Shown here: piece after piece, positions 36,801 to 43,862 of the stretch
Layout of the letters: each line of letters starts with the position of its first letter
Position numbering within the stretch: the first letter of the stretch is position 1
From: Streptomyces sp. NBC_00536
GTDB taxonomy: Bacteria; Actinomycetota; Actinomycetes; Streptomycetales; Streptomycetaceae
Direction: 5' to 3'
Length of the DNA stretch: 64,000 bases
NCBI RefSeq assembly: GCF_036346295.1
Contig: NZ_CP107819.1
Coordinates: 7,688,001-7,752,000 of the forward strand
The notes under the pieces: model-generated
The model's database searches: none
What the model was told of the DNA's origin: nothing
What the model saw: the letters and a program-made list of their open reading frames with translations, nothing else
Made by a program: the position numbers and the translations under genes

Positions 36801-37746
36801 TGCACTCGGTGGGCCCGTACAGATTGACCAGGCGGGTGTCCGGCAGCTGCGCGGCGAAGGCACGGGCGAGCTTGACCGTCAGTGCCTCACCCCCGGAGAA
36901 CACCCGCCGCAGGGAGGTGCAGGAGGCGAGGCGTTCGGTGTCGATGAGGGCCTGGAGCAGGGTGGGCACGCACTGGAGGGTGGTCACCCCGTGCGTCGTG
37001 ATCGTGTCGACCAGGTCCTCGGGGTCCCGGTAGCAGCCGGGCGCCCCCATGACCACCTGGCCGCCCGCCGCGGGCGCGAGGATCTCCCACTGCGCGGCGT
37101 CGAAGCTCATGGGCGTCTTCTGGAGCACCGTGGTGCCGGGTCCGAGGTGGCCCTCGGCCAGGAGCCAGCCCAACTGGGAGACGATGCTGTGCTGTTCGAT
37201 CAGCACGCCCTTGGGGCGGCCCGTGGATCCCGAGGTGTAGATGACGTAGGCGAGGTCGCCCGGTCGCCCGGCCGTGGGCCGGTGTCCGCCGCGCCCGGTA
37301 CGGACCGGGGTCTCGGGCGGCTCGCCGCCGCCCAGGGCCACGACGGTGGTGCCGGCCGGTGCCAGCTCGCGGACCTTGGGCACGAGGTGGCGCTGCGTGA
37401 CGATGATCTCCATGGCGGAGTCCTCGATCATGTAGCGCAGCCGGTCCTCCGGATAGTCGGGCGACAGCGGCAGGTAGGCCCCGCCGGCGGCGAGGATGCC
37501 CCACACCCCGGTCATCAGGTCGAGCGAGGGCTCCGCGTACAGCCCCACCGCGGTGTCCGCCCGCGCCCCCAGCCTGCGCAGCCGCCGCCCCAACAGGGAT
37601 GCTGCCGCACCCAGTTCGGCGTAGGTCAGCTGGTGATCGGCGCAGCGGGCGGCGACCGAGTCGGGTCGGACCCGGACCTGCTCGGCGAGCAGGTCCGTGA
37701 GCACGGTGGACGGTGTGAGTCTTCCATTGATCGGGTCCGCGTTCAT
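33823..37746 (-). CDS. indigoidine-synthetase-type NRPS (A-Ox-T-TE), IndC/BpsA/MinA family
   Basis: A 1307-residue single-module NRPS. The adenylation domain has [16 protein letters not shown] near residue 168 and a catalytic-Lys segment NGKIDYKAL near 920. Between them sits the family's oxidase insertion, from [18 protein letters not shown] (about 540) past [11 protein letters not shown]. The thiolation Ser is in [12 protein letters not shown] (about 981) and the thioesterase Ser in [10 protein letters not shown] (about 1121). [20 protein letters not shown] closely matches the family. Known members convert L-glutamine to a cyclised, dehydrogenated product that dimerises to blue indigoidine; MinA also serves minimycin. 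ATG 37746 overlaps the transporter stop. Confidence 0.95.
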   Translation of the reverse strand: MNADPINGRLTPSTVLTDLLAEQVRVRPDSVAARCADHQLTYAELGAAASLLGRRLRRLGARADTAVGLYAEPSLDLMTGVWGILAAGGAYLPLSPDYPEDRLRYMIEDSAMEIIVTQRHLVPKVRELAPAGTTVVALGGGEPPETPVRTGRGGHRPTAGRPGDLAYVIYTSGSTGRPKGVLIEQHSIVSQLGWLLAEGHLGPGTTVLQKTPMSFDAAQWEILAPAAGGQVVMGAPGCYRDPEDLVDTITTHGVTTLQCVPTLLQALIDTERLASCTSLRRVFSGGEALTVKLARAFAAQLPDTRLVNLYGPTECTINATAHTVDPAALAGEEASAIVSIGVPVAHTRCFVLDGELRPVAGSGEKGELFIGGVQLARGYLNLPEQTRERFLTAPFLPGERLYRTGDLASWNEDGTIRFRGRADTQVKLRGYRVELEEITSAIEEHTWVRRAAAVVTDDPRTGFQQLSALVELNPREASLMDQGAHGAHHQSKASKLQVKAQLSNPGLRPAPDLVGRPVTVLPGREATGPQRRAAFARKTYRFYEGGKVTRADLRELLTPAAAIAPTGTARSVGDLTSAELGAVLRWFGPFGSGERLLPKYAYASPGALYAVQMYLETGGGVAGLAAGIHYFHPVEHTLVRIGDVPAGAHASGPGTLRLHFLGRRAAIEPVYSTNIEEVLEFETGHMLGVFEEVLPEYGLTVRPAAHGGAAVKSALGVADEDHYVGSFELAPDDRPARPDPVDLFVQAHPGRVLDLPGGLYRLDGGEFTLVSADAVEKRHVIAINQGVYEAASFGVSAVSRTGDERLAYVSLGRTLHRLQRNALRLGLMSSGYSSRSGHPLPTAQRIDAVLAEAGIPSGPSYFFLGGKVSEEQVSSTGMREDSVHMRGPTEMIRDDLARLLPDYMIPNRVLVLDALPLTANGKIDYKALAGLKELTAPAHGSGTPVPPRTRTERMLAGAWGKALKYRDTARVSMTDSFFASGGNSLIAMTLTRWINREFGISLPMQTLFGHPRLADLADRIADADPEPASRLVLLHDSGPADGRYAQGPGSPVFCWPGLGGYPMNLRLLAQEACARGPFYGVQAAGINAGEAPYRTIGEMAAADVAEIRRLQPDGPYTLWGYSFGARVAFESAWQLEQSGQRVTDLLLICPGNPKLRDARGLPYGRESSYANPGYVTILYSVFAGAIGAGPDLSACLAAARDQDSFVEFVVGRFPELDPGTVRRITRIVEETYEFDYTFHELAERCLRAPVTIIRAAGDDYSFVEGRSGYSAAPPVVIDLPADHYQVLRREGIEALAAAVRTRVPSDA

Positions 37747-38717
37747 CTGGTGACTCCGGACGGGCGGGACGCGGCGGGCGCCGGACGTCCGGTGGACACG
37801 GGGGGATGCTCGCCGGGCGAGGCCTGCGGCAGCTGTGACGGCTTCGCGGGCTCCCGGCGCCCGCCGCGCGGCTGGGCCACCACGACCGCCGCGACGACCG
37901 CGCACGCCCCGGCCAGCTGGAGCGGCGTCAGGGTCTGGTCCAGCACCAGGTAGCCGAGCGCGGTCGCGGCGAGCGGGGAGATGAAGCCGAGGAAGGAGAC
38001 GGCGAGCGCGGGCAGCCGCTCCACCCCGCGGAACCAGACGGCGTAGGCCAGCAGCGCCCCGACGAAGCCGAGGTACGCGAATCCGGCCAGGTTCCGCCCG
38101 GTGACCGCCTCCGGCAGCCCCTCGCCGAACAGGGCGACGGGGGCGAGGACCAGGCCGCCGACGGTCAGCTGCCAGCCCGTGAAGGTCAGCAGCCCGACCC
38201 CCTCGGGGCGGCCCCAGCGCTTGGTCAGCACGATGCCGCAGGCCATGCTCACCGCGGCCAGCAGGCCGGCGATGACCCCGGTCGTGTTGAGCCCGGCGTT
38301 CGGCTGGAGCACGAGCAGCCCGACGCCGGTCGCGCCCAGGACACAGGCCACCACGTGCACGGCCTTGATCCGGTCGCCCAGCAGGAGGGCCGAGAGGATC
38401 AGCACGAACATCGGCTGCACCGAACCCACCAGCGCGGCGACCCCGCCGGGCAGGTGGTAGGCGGCCAGGAAGAGGAAGGTGAAGAACGCGCCGATGTTCA
38501 GCACGCCGAGGACCAGCGCCCGCGCCCACCAGATCCCGCGCGGCAGCTTCCGGCCGATCAGCAGCAGGATCAGCCCGGCGGGCAGGGCCCGGACCGTGGC
38601 CGCGAGCAACGGCCGGTCCGGGGGCAGGAACTCGGTGGTCACCAGGTACGTCGATCCCCACACGGCGGGGGCGAGGGCGGTGACGGCGGAATCCGCCGCG
38701 ACCCGGTGGCCGCTCAC
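37743..38717 (-). CDS. EamA/DMT family exporter of the C-nucleoside/indigoidine locus
   Basis: A 324-residue membrane protein with about ten transmembrane helices in two EamA repeats (LAPAVWGSTYLVTTEF, GGVAALVGSVQPMFVLILSA; then GIVLTKRWGRPEG, LAYAVWFRGVERLPALAVSF, LVLDQTLTPLQLAGACAVVA). The last 45 residues are a Pro/Arg-rich cytoplasmic tail. GTG 38717 overlaps the uracil phosphoribosyltransferase stop and its own stop overlaps the NRPS start. It probably exports the product and gives self-protection, as the transporter MinT does for minimycin. Confidence 0.88.
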   Translation of the reverse strand: MSGHRVAADSAVTALAPAVWGSTYLVTTEFLPPDRPLLAATVRALPAGLILLLIGRKLPRGIWWARALVLGVLNIGAFFTFLFLAAYHLPGGVAALVGSVQPMFVLILSALLLGDRIKAVHVVACVLGATGVGLLVLQPNAGLNTTGVIAGLLAAVSMACGIVLTKRWGRPEGVGLLTFTGWQLTVGGLVLAPVALFGEGLPEAVTGRNLAGFAYLGFVGALLAYAVWFRGVERLPALAVSFLGFISPLAATALGYLVLDQTLTPLQLAGACAVVAAVVVAQPRGGRREPAKPSQLPQASPGEHPPVSTGRPAPAASRPSGVTR

Positions 38718-39382
38718 CGCGCGGCCACGGCCGAGTCGGTGGTGCCGAAGAAGCGGTCCCCGAAGTCCCCGATGCCGGGGATCATGAAGGCGTTGGGGTT
38801 CAGGCACTCCTCGATGGACGAGGTGATGATGGTGACGGCCGGGTGCTCGCGGTGCACCGCCGCGATCCCCTCGGGCGCGGCGAGGAAGTCGACGAGGACG
38901 ATGTTCTCCTCGCGCACCCCGGCGTCGGTCAGCACGCCGATCGCGGCGTTCGCGCTGCCGCCGGTGGCCAGCATCGGCTCCAGCAGCAGGACGTGCCGCT
39001 CGGCGATGTCGTCGGGGAGGTTCCAGTACTGCAGGTGGGGCAGCTTGGTCGTCTTGTCCCGCTGGATGAGGATCTTGCCGATGCGGATGCCGGGTATGAA
39101 CTCCCGCAGCACCTCCGCCATAGAGTCCCCGGCCCGGATCACCGGGACGGCGCACAGCTTCCCGGTGAACTTGAGCCCGTGGTAGGTCTCGCCGACGGGC
39201 GTGATGACCTCGTGCTTGTCGAAGGGCAGCAGGTCCAGGGCCGATTCGAGGAGCAACCGGATCACTCGGCGTGAGTAGAGGACGAAGTCGGCGCGGCTCG
39301 CACCACGGTCCCGGATGACCGTGTGCAGGGCGCGAAGCTGGTTGGTCTGGGGCAGCTCGTGGACTTTCGGGGTCGTCGACAT
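38714..39382 (-). CDS. upp: uracil phosphoribosyltransferase, MinD-like position
   Basis: A 222-residue UPRT: LPQTNQLRALHTVIRDRGAS, VITPVGETYHGLKFTGKLCA, VPVIRAGDSMAEVLREFIPG, the PRPP loop LLEPMLATGGSANAAI, and a C-terminal IPGIGDFGDRFFGT for uracil. It makes UMP from uracil and PRPP. It heads an operon with the transporter and NRPS. In the minimycin pathway the UPRT MinD was reported to confer self-resistance by enlarging the UMP pool; the same role is likely here. The strain will also have a housekeeping copy elsewhere if this is a pathway paralogue (not testable from this window). Confidence 0.9.
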   Translation of the reverse strand: MSTTPKVHELPQTNQLRALHTVIRDRGASRADFVLYSRRVIRLLLESALDLLPFDKHEVITPVGETYHGLKFTGKLCAVPVIRAGDSMAEVLREFIPGIRIGKILIQRDKTTKLPHLQYWNLPDDIAERHVLLLEPMLATGGSANAAIGVLTDAGVREENIVLVDFLAAPEGIAAVHREHPAVTIITSSIEECLNPNAFMIPGIGDFGDRFFGTTDSAVAAR

Positions 39383-39651
39383 GGGCCTGCTCTTCGTCGG
39401 TGGGGCGATGGGGGCGCGGTCGGAAACAGAGCAAACACTCTGTGACTTGGTGTCCGCAAGGGCCCTGCTTCCGCACGCCTGACCGAATCCCGCCTTGCGC
39501 CACCCCGCCGCCGGGCGTGCGCCCCCGTCCCCTGCCCCGCCGACCAGCGCCTCCGGCCGCGCCCCGCGCCGTCTCCCGGGCGCGTTCCCGCTCCCCGCCT
39601 TGGCCGGATCTGGTCGGTTGGTGGGGGCGGCCCCGGAGCGCGGTAAGGCGT
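39383..39651. other. 269-bp leader region of the C-nucleoside/indigoidine operon
   Basis: Contains an inverted repeat ACAGAG (39426-39431) and CTCTGT (39438-39443) about 45 bp upstream of upp, in the most AT-rich part of this gap; TTGCGG on the - strand (39457-39452) could be a -35. No gene is supported. A role as operator is inferred from position. Confidence 0.5.
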
Positions 39652-40497
39652 CTAGCGCGCCGTGAGGGTGTACGCGTCGAGCGTGGCGTTCCCCCGGGGA
39701 AGCGCGAGCGGGTCGAGCGCGTCCAGGGTCGGCCGCAGCGCGCGGGCGACCGCTGAGCCGGGGTCGAGGGTGGCGTACAGGTTCCGGAAGATGGCGATCT
39801 CCCAGTCCGCGTCCTGGAGCCCGGTGGTCTCCACGGTCTCCGCCGCCGTGGCCTGCCAGCCCGCGGGGCCGAGCAGGGCGCGCAGGGCGTCACGGGACAT
39901 CGGGACGCGCACATTGGCGTCCTCGCCGTGCCCGTACGCGAAGGCCTGTCCCTGGGCCAGTACGGCGAGCAGGTGCGGGATCCGGTCGGCCGAACGCGGG
40001 GTGAGGTCCCATTCGGCGAAGCAGAGCGTACGGGCCCACGGCCGCACCCGGGCGAGGGTGCGGGTGAGCTGCTCGGCCGAGGCGAAGTACCAGGAACAGT
40101 GCGCGAGGACCACGTGGTCGAAGGCGCCGTCCGCGAAGTCCGACGTGGCCTCCTCGTCCAGGACGTCGAAGCCGAAGCGGAAGTCGATGCGCGGCCCCAG
40201 CGGCCCGGCGGCGAGCCGGGCGGCGGAATCGCCGACCGTCACCGGCGCGCCGTAGGAGGGATCGGCGACGTCGACGGCCAGTACGTGACCGTGCGGCCCC
40301 ACGGCGTCCGCGAGCACGGCGGTCATGTCGCCCTGCCCGCACCCGACCTCCAGCACACGGGCGCCGGGCGCGATGTCCCAGCGACGCACCAGCTCGGCCC
40401 GGTACCGGGTCTGGACCTCCTGGACCGCGCGGTCCCGGTCGGCGGCGGCCATCGCGTCGGCGAGTTCGGTGATGCGGTCAGGTGAAGCGTGGGGCAC
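39652..40497 (-). CDS. class I SAM-dependent methyltransferase
   Basis: A 281-residue methyltransferase. Motif I ARVLEVGCGQGDMTAVLADA, motif II HVLAVDVADPSYGAP, and motif IV FDHVVLAHCSWYFASAEQL are clear, followed by WARTLCFAEWDLTPRSADRI. GTG 40497 has GAGGA upstream. The substrate is unknown; the family includes many small-molecule O/N-methyltransferases. It lies 71 bp after the LysR gene on the same strand and 269 bp before the C-nucleoside operon, so it may belong to either or neither. Confidence 0.85.
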   Translation of the reverse strand: MPHASPDRITELADAMAAADRDRAVQEVQTRYRAELVRRWDIAPGARVLEVGCGQGDMTAVLADAVGPHGHVLAVDVADPSYGAPVTVGDSAARLAAGPLGPRIDFRFGFDVLDEEATSDFADGAFDHVVLAHCSWYFASAEQLTRTLARVRPWARTLCFAEWDLTPRSADRIPHLLAVLAQGQAFAYGHGEDANVRVPMSRDALRALLGPAGWQATAAETVETTGLQDADWEIAIFRNLYATLDPGSAVARALRPTLDALDPLALPRGNATLDAYTLTAR

Positions 40498-40568
40498 GTG
40501 GTCCTCGGATCCGGTGGTGGGAAGCGGTACGTCGTACGGAGTACCGGCGGTGAGCCGCCATGACGAAA

Positions 40569-41489
40569 TCACGTCCGCGGCGGTACGGCACCGGATTTTT
40601 TGCGCGGCCCGGCCCAGTCGCGGGCGAGCGCCGTGAAAGCGCGGGCCGCCGCGCTCTCGTACGCGCTCTCCCGGCGCAGCAGTACGACGGTGCGCGCGGG
40701 CAGGGCCGGCGTGAGGCCGACGGGGTGCAGGCCGGGCTGGTCGCGGGCCAGGGCGTCGGGCAGCACCGTGGCCAGGGCGGTGCGCCGGACGATCTCGGTG
40801 AGGGCGCCGAGGGAGTTCGCCTCCACCGCGATCCGGGGCGCGATGCGCTGCGCGGCGAAGTACCCGTCGATGTGGGTGCGCGTCGCGAACCCACCGCTCA
40901 GCAGGGCGAGATCGCACTGCGCGAGGTCCGCCGCCGGCAGGGGTGCGGTGCGTCCGGCGAGCGGGTGGGCATCGCCCACGGCCATCCCGAGCGTCTCGGT
41001 GAACAGTTCGGTGGCGGCGATGCCCGCGAGGTGCGGCCCCGCGAAGGCGACCGCGAGGTCCAGCGCGTCGGCGAGCAGCCCCGACTCCAGCTGAGCCTGC
41101 GTCATCTCCTTGACGTCCAGGGTGATTCCGGGATGCCGCAGGTGCAGCTCGGCGACCAGCGGTCCCAGCAGGTACGCGGTGAAGGTGGGGGTCATCGCGA
41201 GCCGCAGGGTGCCGCGGGACAGATCGGCCACGTCGAGGACGGCCCGCTCGGCAGCGGCCAGGTCCCGCAGGGCGCGGCGGGCGTGGTGCAGGTAGACCGC
41301 CCCGGCGTCGGTGGCCCGCACGGTACGCCCGCTGCGGTCCAGGAGCTGGACGCCGACGGTCCGCTCCAGCTGCCTGATCTGCTGCGACAGGGTCGGCTGG
41401 GAGACCCGTAGCTCCTCGGCGGCGCGGGTGAAGCTGCCGTGTTCGGCGACGGCGAGCAGATAGCGGAGGTGACGCAGTTCCGGGGCCAT
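40569..41489 (-). CDS. LysR family regulator of the cyanate locus (CynR-like)
   Basis: A 306-residue LysR regulator. The N-terminal helix-turn-helix (LRHLRYLLAVAEHGSFTRAA, VSQPTLSQQIRQLERTVG) is followed by a co-inducer domain with TLRLAMTPTFTAYLLGPLVA and DLAVAFAGPHLAG. It is divergent from carbonic anhydrase and cyanase genes, the arrangement of cynR-cynTS in other bacteria, where cyanate is the inducer. TATAGAT words in the shared intergenic region may belong to the promoter or operator. Confidence 0.85.
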   Translation of the reverse strand: MAPELRHLRYLLAVAEHGSFTRAAEELRVSQPTLSQQIRQLERTVGVQLLDRSGRTVRATDAGAVYLHHARRALRDLAAAERAVLDVADLSRGTLRLAMTPTFTAYLLGPLVAELHLRHPGITLDVKEMTQAQLESGLLADALDLAVAFAGPHLAGIAATELFTETLGMAVGDAHPLAGRTAPLPAADLAQCDLALLSGGFATRTHIDGYFAAQRIAPRIAVEANSLGALTEIVRRTALATVLPDALARDQPGLHPVGLTPALPARTVVLLRRESAYESAAARAFTALARDWAGPRKKSGAVPPRT

Positions 41490-41507
41490 GGGTCAAGGAT
41501 AGACCCA

Positions 41508-41561
41508 GGTATAGATGAGACCAATAGCAGTCATGATCAGTACGACTTGGACACTATAGAT
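41508..41561. promoter_or_regulatory. cynT/LysR divergent control region
   Basis: TATAGAT occurs at 41510-41516 and 41555-41561, 45 bp apart. The second is a likely -10 for the carbonic anhydrase gene. GGT (41508-41510) and ACC (41520-41522) give an interrupted LysR-type dyad around the first copy. Confidence 0.5.
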
Positions 41562-41624
41562 ACAGGTCATGCATGGTGGATCTCGTCAGCCGGTCACGGC
41601 GGACACACACCGAAAGGAGTGGCC

Positions 41625-42212
41625 ATGCTCGACCTCGCAACAGGTGTCGCGCACTTCCAGCAGGACGTCTTCCCGGAGAAGGCGGGGCTCTTCGCCCGCC
41701 TGGCGACCACCCACCGGCCGGACACGCTGTTCATCGGATGCTCCGATGCCCGTGTCGTGCCCGAGCTGATCACCCAGCGGGAGCCGGGGGAGCTGTTCGT
41801 GATCCGGACGGCCGGGAACCTGGTGCCCGCCCACGGCCCGGGCTCCGACGGGGTCGGGGCCAGCATCGAGTACGCCGTCGCCGTGCTGGGCGTCCGCGAC
41901 ATCGTGGTCTGCGGACACTCCGCCTGCGGTGCGATGACCGCGCTCGCCGAGGGCCGTGACCTGGCCGCCCTGCCCGCCGTCGCCCACTGGCTGCGCCACG
42001 CCGACGCCTCCCTGGCCCGCACCGCGCAGCGCGGCGGTGCCGACCCGGACCGGGTCGGCGTCCTGGTCCGGGACAACGTCGCCGCGCAGCTGGCCAACCT
42101 GGCCACGCACCCCTCGGTGGCGCGCGCCCTGGCCGCGGGCACCGTCGCCCTGCACGGCTGGGTCTACGACATCCTCACCGGCTCCGTCGAGGACTTCACC
42201 GCCGCGGCCTGA
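41625..42212 (+). CDS. cynT: beta-carbonic anhydrase of the cyanate locus
   Basis: A 195-residue beta-class carbonic anhydrase with Zn ligands in LFIGCSDARVVPELI (Cys, Asp, Arg) and DIVVCGHSACGAMTAL (His, Cys). ATG 41625 follows AAAGGAG. In cyn operons it keeps bicarbonate supplied, because cyanase consumes bicarbonate and the CO2 formed would otherwise escape. It lies 84 bp upstream of the cyanase gene. Its stop sits in a 12-bp repeat. Confidence 0.92.
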   Translation: MLDLATGVAHFQQDVFPEKAGLFARLATTHRPDTLFIGCSDARVVPELITQREPGELFVIRTAGNLVPAHGPGSDGVGASIEYAVAVLGVRDIVVCGHSACGAMTALAEGRDLAALPAVAHWLRHADASLARTAQRGGADPDRVGVLVRDNVAAQLANLATHPSVARALAAGTVALHGWVYDILTGSVEDFTAAA

Positions 42213-42227
42213 GCCCCGGCCTGAGCT
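42204..42227. repeat. 12-bp repeat duplicating the cynT stop codon
   Basis: GCGGCCTGAGCC and CCGGCCTGAGCT are adjacent. The first contains the true TGA (42210-42212), and the second adds another in-frame TGA 12 bp later. Confidence 0.7.
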
Positions 42228-42296
42228 TTGGCCGCCTCGGCCCTCACCACCCTCTCCATCCTCACCACCCGATCCTTGCGAAGAAAGAAGCCCCTC

Positions 42297-42767
42297 ATGC
42301 TGCACGCCCAGTTCGACCCCGCCGCCCGGCAGGCCCTCGCGATCACGGCCGTCGAGGCCAAGACCCGCAAGGACCTGTCGTGGCAGGAGATCGCCGACGT
42401 GACCGGTCTGTCCGTCGCCTTCGTCACCGCCGCCCTGCTCGGCCAGCACCCGCTCCCGGCCGACGCGGCCGCCGCCGTCGGCGCTCTGCTGGACCTGGAC
42501 GATGACGCCGTACGCCTCCTGCAGAGCGTCCCGACCCGCGGGTCGATCCCGGGCGGTATCCCGACCGACCCGACGATCTACCGCTTCCACGAGATGCTCC
42601 TGGTGTACGGGACCACGCTGAAGGCCCTGGTCCACGAGCAGTTCGGCGACGGCATCATCAGCGCCATCAACTTCCGGCTCGACGTGAAGAAGGTCGCCGA
42701 CCCGGAGGGCGGGGAGCGCGCCGTCATCACGCTCGACGGCAAGTACCTCCCCACCAAGCCCTTCTGA
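42297..42767 (+). CDS. cynS: cyanase (cyanate hydratase)
   Basis: A 156-residue cyanase, the same length as the E. coli enzyme. The N-terminal helix-turn-helix-like domain ([20 protein letters not shown]) is followed by the catalytic domain with [20 protein letters not shown] (Arg, Glu) and [15 protein letters not shown] (Ser). It converts cyanate plus bicarbonate to carbamate and CO2, then ammonia. It is the second gene of the cyn operon. Confidence 0.95.
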   Translation: MLHAQFDPAARQALAITAVEAKTRKDLSWQEIADVTGLSVAFVTAALLGQHPLPADAAAAVGALLDLDDDAVRLLQSVPTRGSIPGGIPTDPTIYRFHEMLLVYGTTLKALVHEQFGDGIISAINFRLDVKKVADPEGGERAVITLDGKYLPTKPF

Positions 42768-42782
42768 GCGGGTCTCAGCAGG

Positions 42783-42800
42783 TCAGGCAGGTCAGCAGGT
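42783..42800. repeat. 9-bp repeat over the chitinase stop
   Basis: Read on the - strand, ACCTGCTGA (true stop 42792-42794) is followed by CCTGCCTGA, giving a second in-frame TGA (42783-42785), and then a third, shifted copy. Confidence 0.55.
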
Positions 42801-43709
42801 GAGCCGGTCGCCCGGGGTGACGCCCAGCAGCTGGGTGAAGGCCTGGTAGCTGTTCACCCGGCTCTGGACCTGGGCGGGGTTGCCGCCGTTGCACTCCAGG
42901 GAGCCGTTGATGGAGCGGATGGTCTCGCCGAATCCCGCTCCGTTGACCATGGCCGCGTGGGCGGTCATCGTGCCCGGGCCGTTCTGGGTGTTCCAGTACC
43001 AGAGGGCCGTCTTCATGGCCACCGCCGGGTCCTGCTCGACCAGGTACGGGTTCGCGAGCAGGTTGATGCCCAGGGCGTCACCGGCCGCCTTGTAGTTGAA
43101 GTTCCAGCTGAGCTGGATGGGGCCGCGGCCGTAGTAGGCGGCCTGCCCGGCGGGACAGCCGTAGGGCTGGGAAGCGTCGCAGTAGTGCGGGTAGTTGGCC
43201 GTGTTCTGCTCGACGATGTACACCAGCCCGCCCGTCTCGTGGGAGACGTTGGCGAGGAAGGCGGCGGCCTCGCGCCGCTTCGTCGTGTCGTCGCCGGTGT
43301 TGGCGAAGCCCGGGTAGGCCGACAGGGCCGCGACCAGCCCGTTGTAGGTGTAGAAGGGGTTCCGGTTCGGGAACATCTGGTTGAACTGGGCCTCGGAGAC
43401 CACGAATCCGGACGGGGTGCCGGGGTTCGGGTCCGGGTCCTGGCCGCCACCGCAGCCGCCCTGGTCGGACCAGACGCCCCACTGGCCCGTGGTGCCGGGC
43501 GTCTCGCCCTGGGTCCACCACTTGGCCTGCCAGTTGTGGCCGCCGTAGGAGATGGTCATTCCGTTCGTGTACACGGCGGAGGAGGCCCAGGGCCCCGCGC
43601 AGGCGGCGGCCGCCGCGGCGGGGGTGGCGGGCAGGGCGATGGCGAGGGCGGCGGTGACGGCCGCGGCGGATGCCAGGGCCAGAGCGCGGCGGCGAAGCGC
43701 ACGGATCAC
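42792..43709 (-). CDS. secreted GH19 chitinase with chitin-binding domain
   Basis: A 305-residue exported chitinase. Signal peptide (RRRALALASAAAVTAALAIA) is followed by a CBM5/12 chitin-binding module (HNWQAKWWTQGETPGTTGQW), a short Asp/Pro linker, and a GH19 domain with FLANVSHETGGLVYIVEQ (catalytic Glu near 157), AYYGRGPIQLSWNFNYKAAG and the Cys-rich end. GTG 43709 follows AAGGAG. It cleaves chitin. Its promoter carries the chitinase 12-bp repeats, so induction by chitin oligomers and DasR control are expected. Confidence 0.93.
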   Translation of the reverse strand: MIRALRRRALALASAAAVTAALAIALPATPAAAAAACAGPWASSAVYTNGMTISYGGHNWQAKWWTQGETPGTTGQWGVWSDQGGCGGGQDPDPNPGTPSGFVVSEAQFNQMFPNRNPFYTYNGLVAALSAYPGFANTGDDTTKRREAAAFLANVSHETGGLVYIVEQNTANYPHYCDASQPYGCPAGQAAYYGRGPIQLSWNFNYKAAGDALGINLLANPYLVEQDPAVAMKTALWYWNTQNGPGTMTAHAAMVNGAGFGETIRSINGSLECNGGNPAQVQSRVNSYQAFTQLLGVTPGDRLTC

Positions 43710-43771
43710 GGAACTGCTCCTTGGGTGGGGGGAGTTGCCGTGTGGGGCAACTACCGCCACTCAAGCGAAGC

Positions 43772-43799
43772 TGGTCTGGACCTGTCAAGGTCTAGACCA
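43772..43799 (-). promoter_or_regulatory. chitinase 12-bp repeats (DasR-type) with embedded -35
   Basis: TGGTCTGGACCT (43772-43783) and AGGTCTAGACCA (43788-43799) are the known chitinase/DasR 12-mers; on the - strand the second reads TGGTCTAGACCT. TTGACA on the - strand (43788-43783) lies between them and would serve as the -35. Confidence 0.85.
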
Positions 43800-43816
43800 G
43801 CTTTCGCATGCCTGTG

Positions 43817-43851
43817 TTCCGCTTGTGCCCGCGTTCCGTTCCGCTTGTGCC
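43817..43851. repeat. two 13-bp direct repeats upstream of the chitinase control region
   Basis: TTCCGCTTGTGCC at 43817-43829 and 43839-43851, between the GH15 gene end and the chitinase promoter. Confidence 0.7.
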
Positions 43852-43862
43852 GGTGCCCGCGC

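Noticed and set aside
33724..37953. 1409-codon + strand frame opposite the NRPS
   Set aside because: It is a shadow of the NRPS, whose motifs are intact on the - strand.
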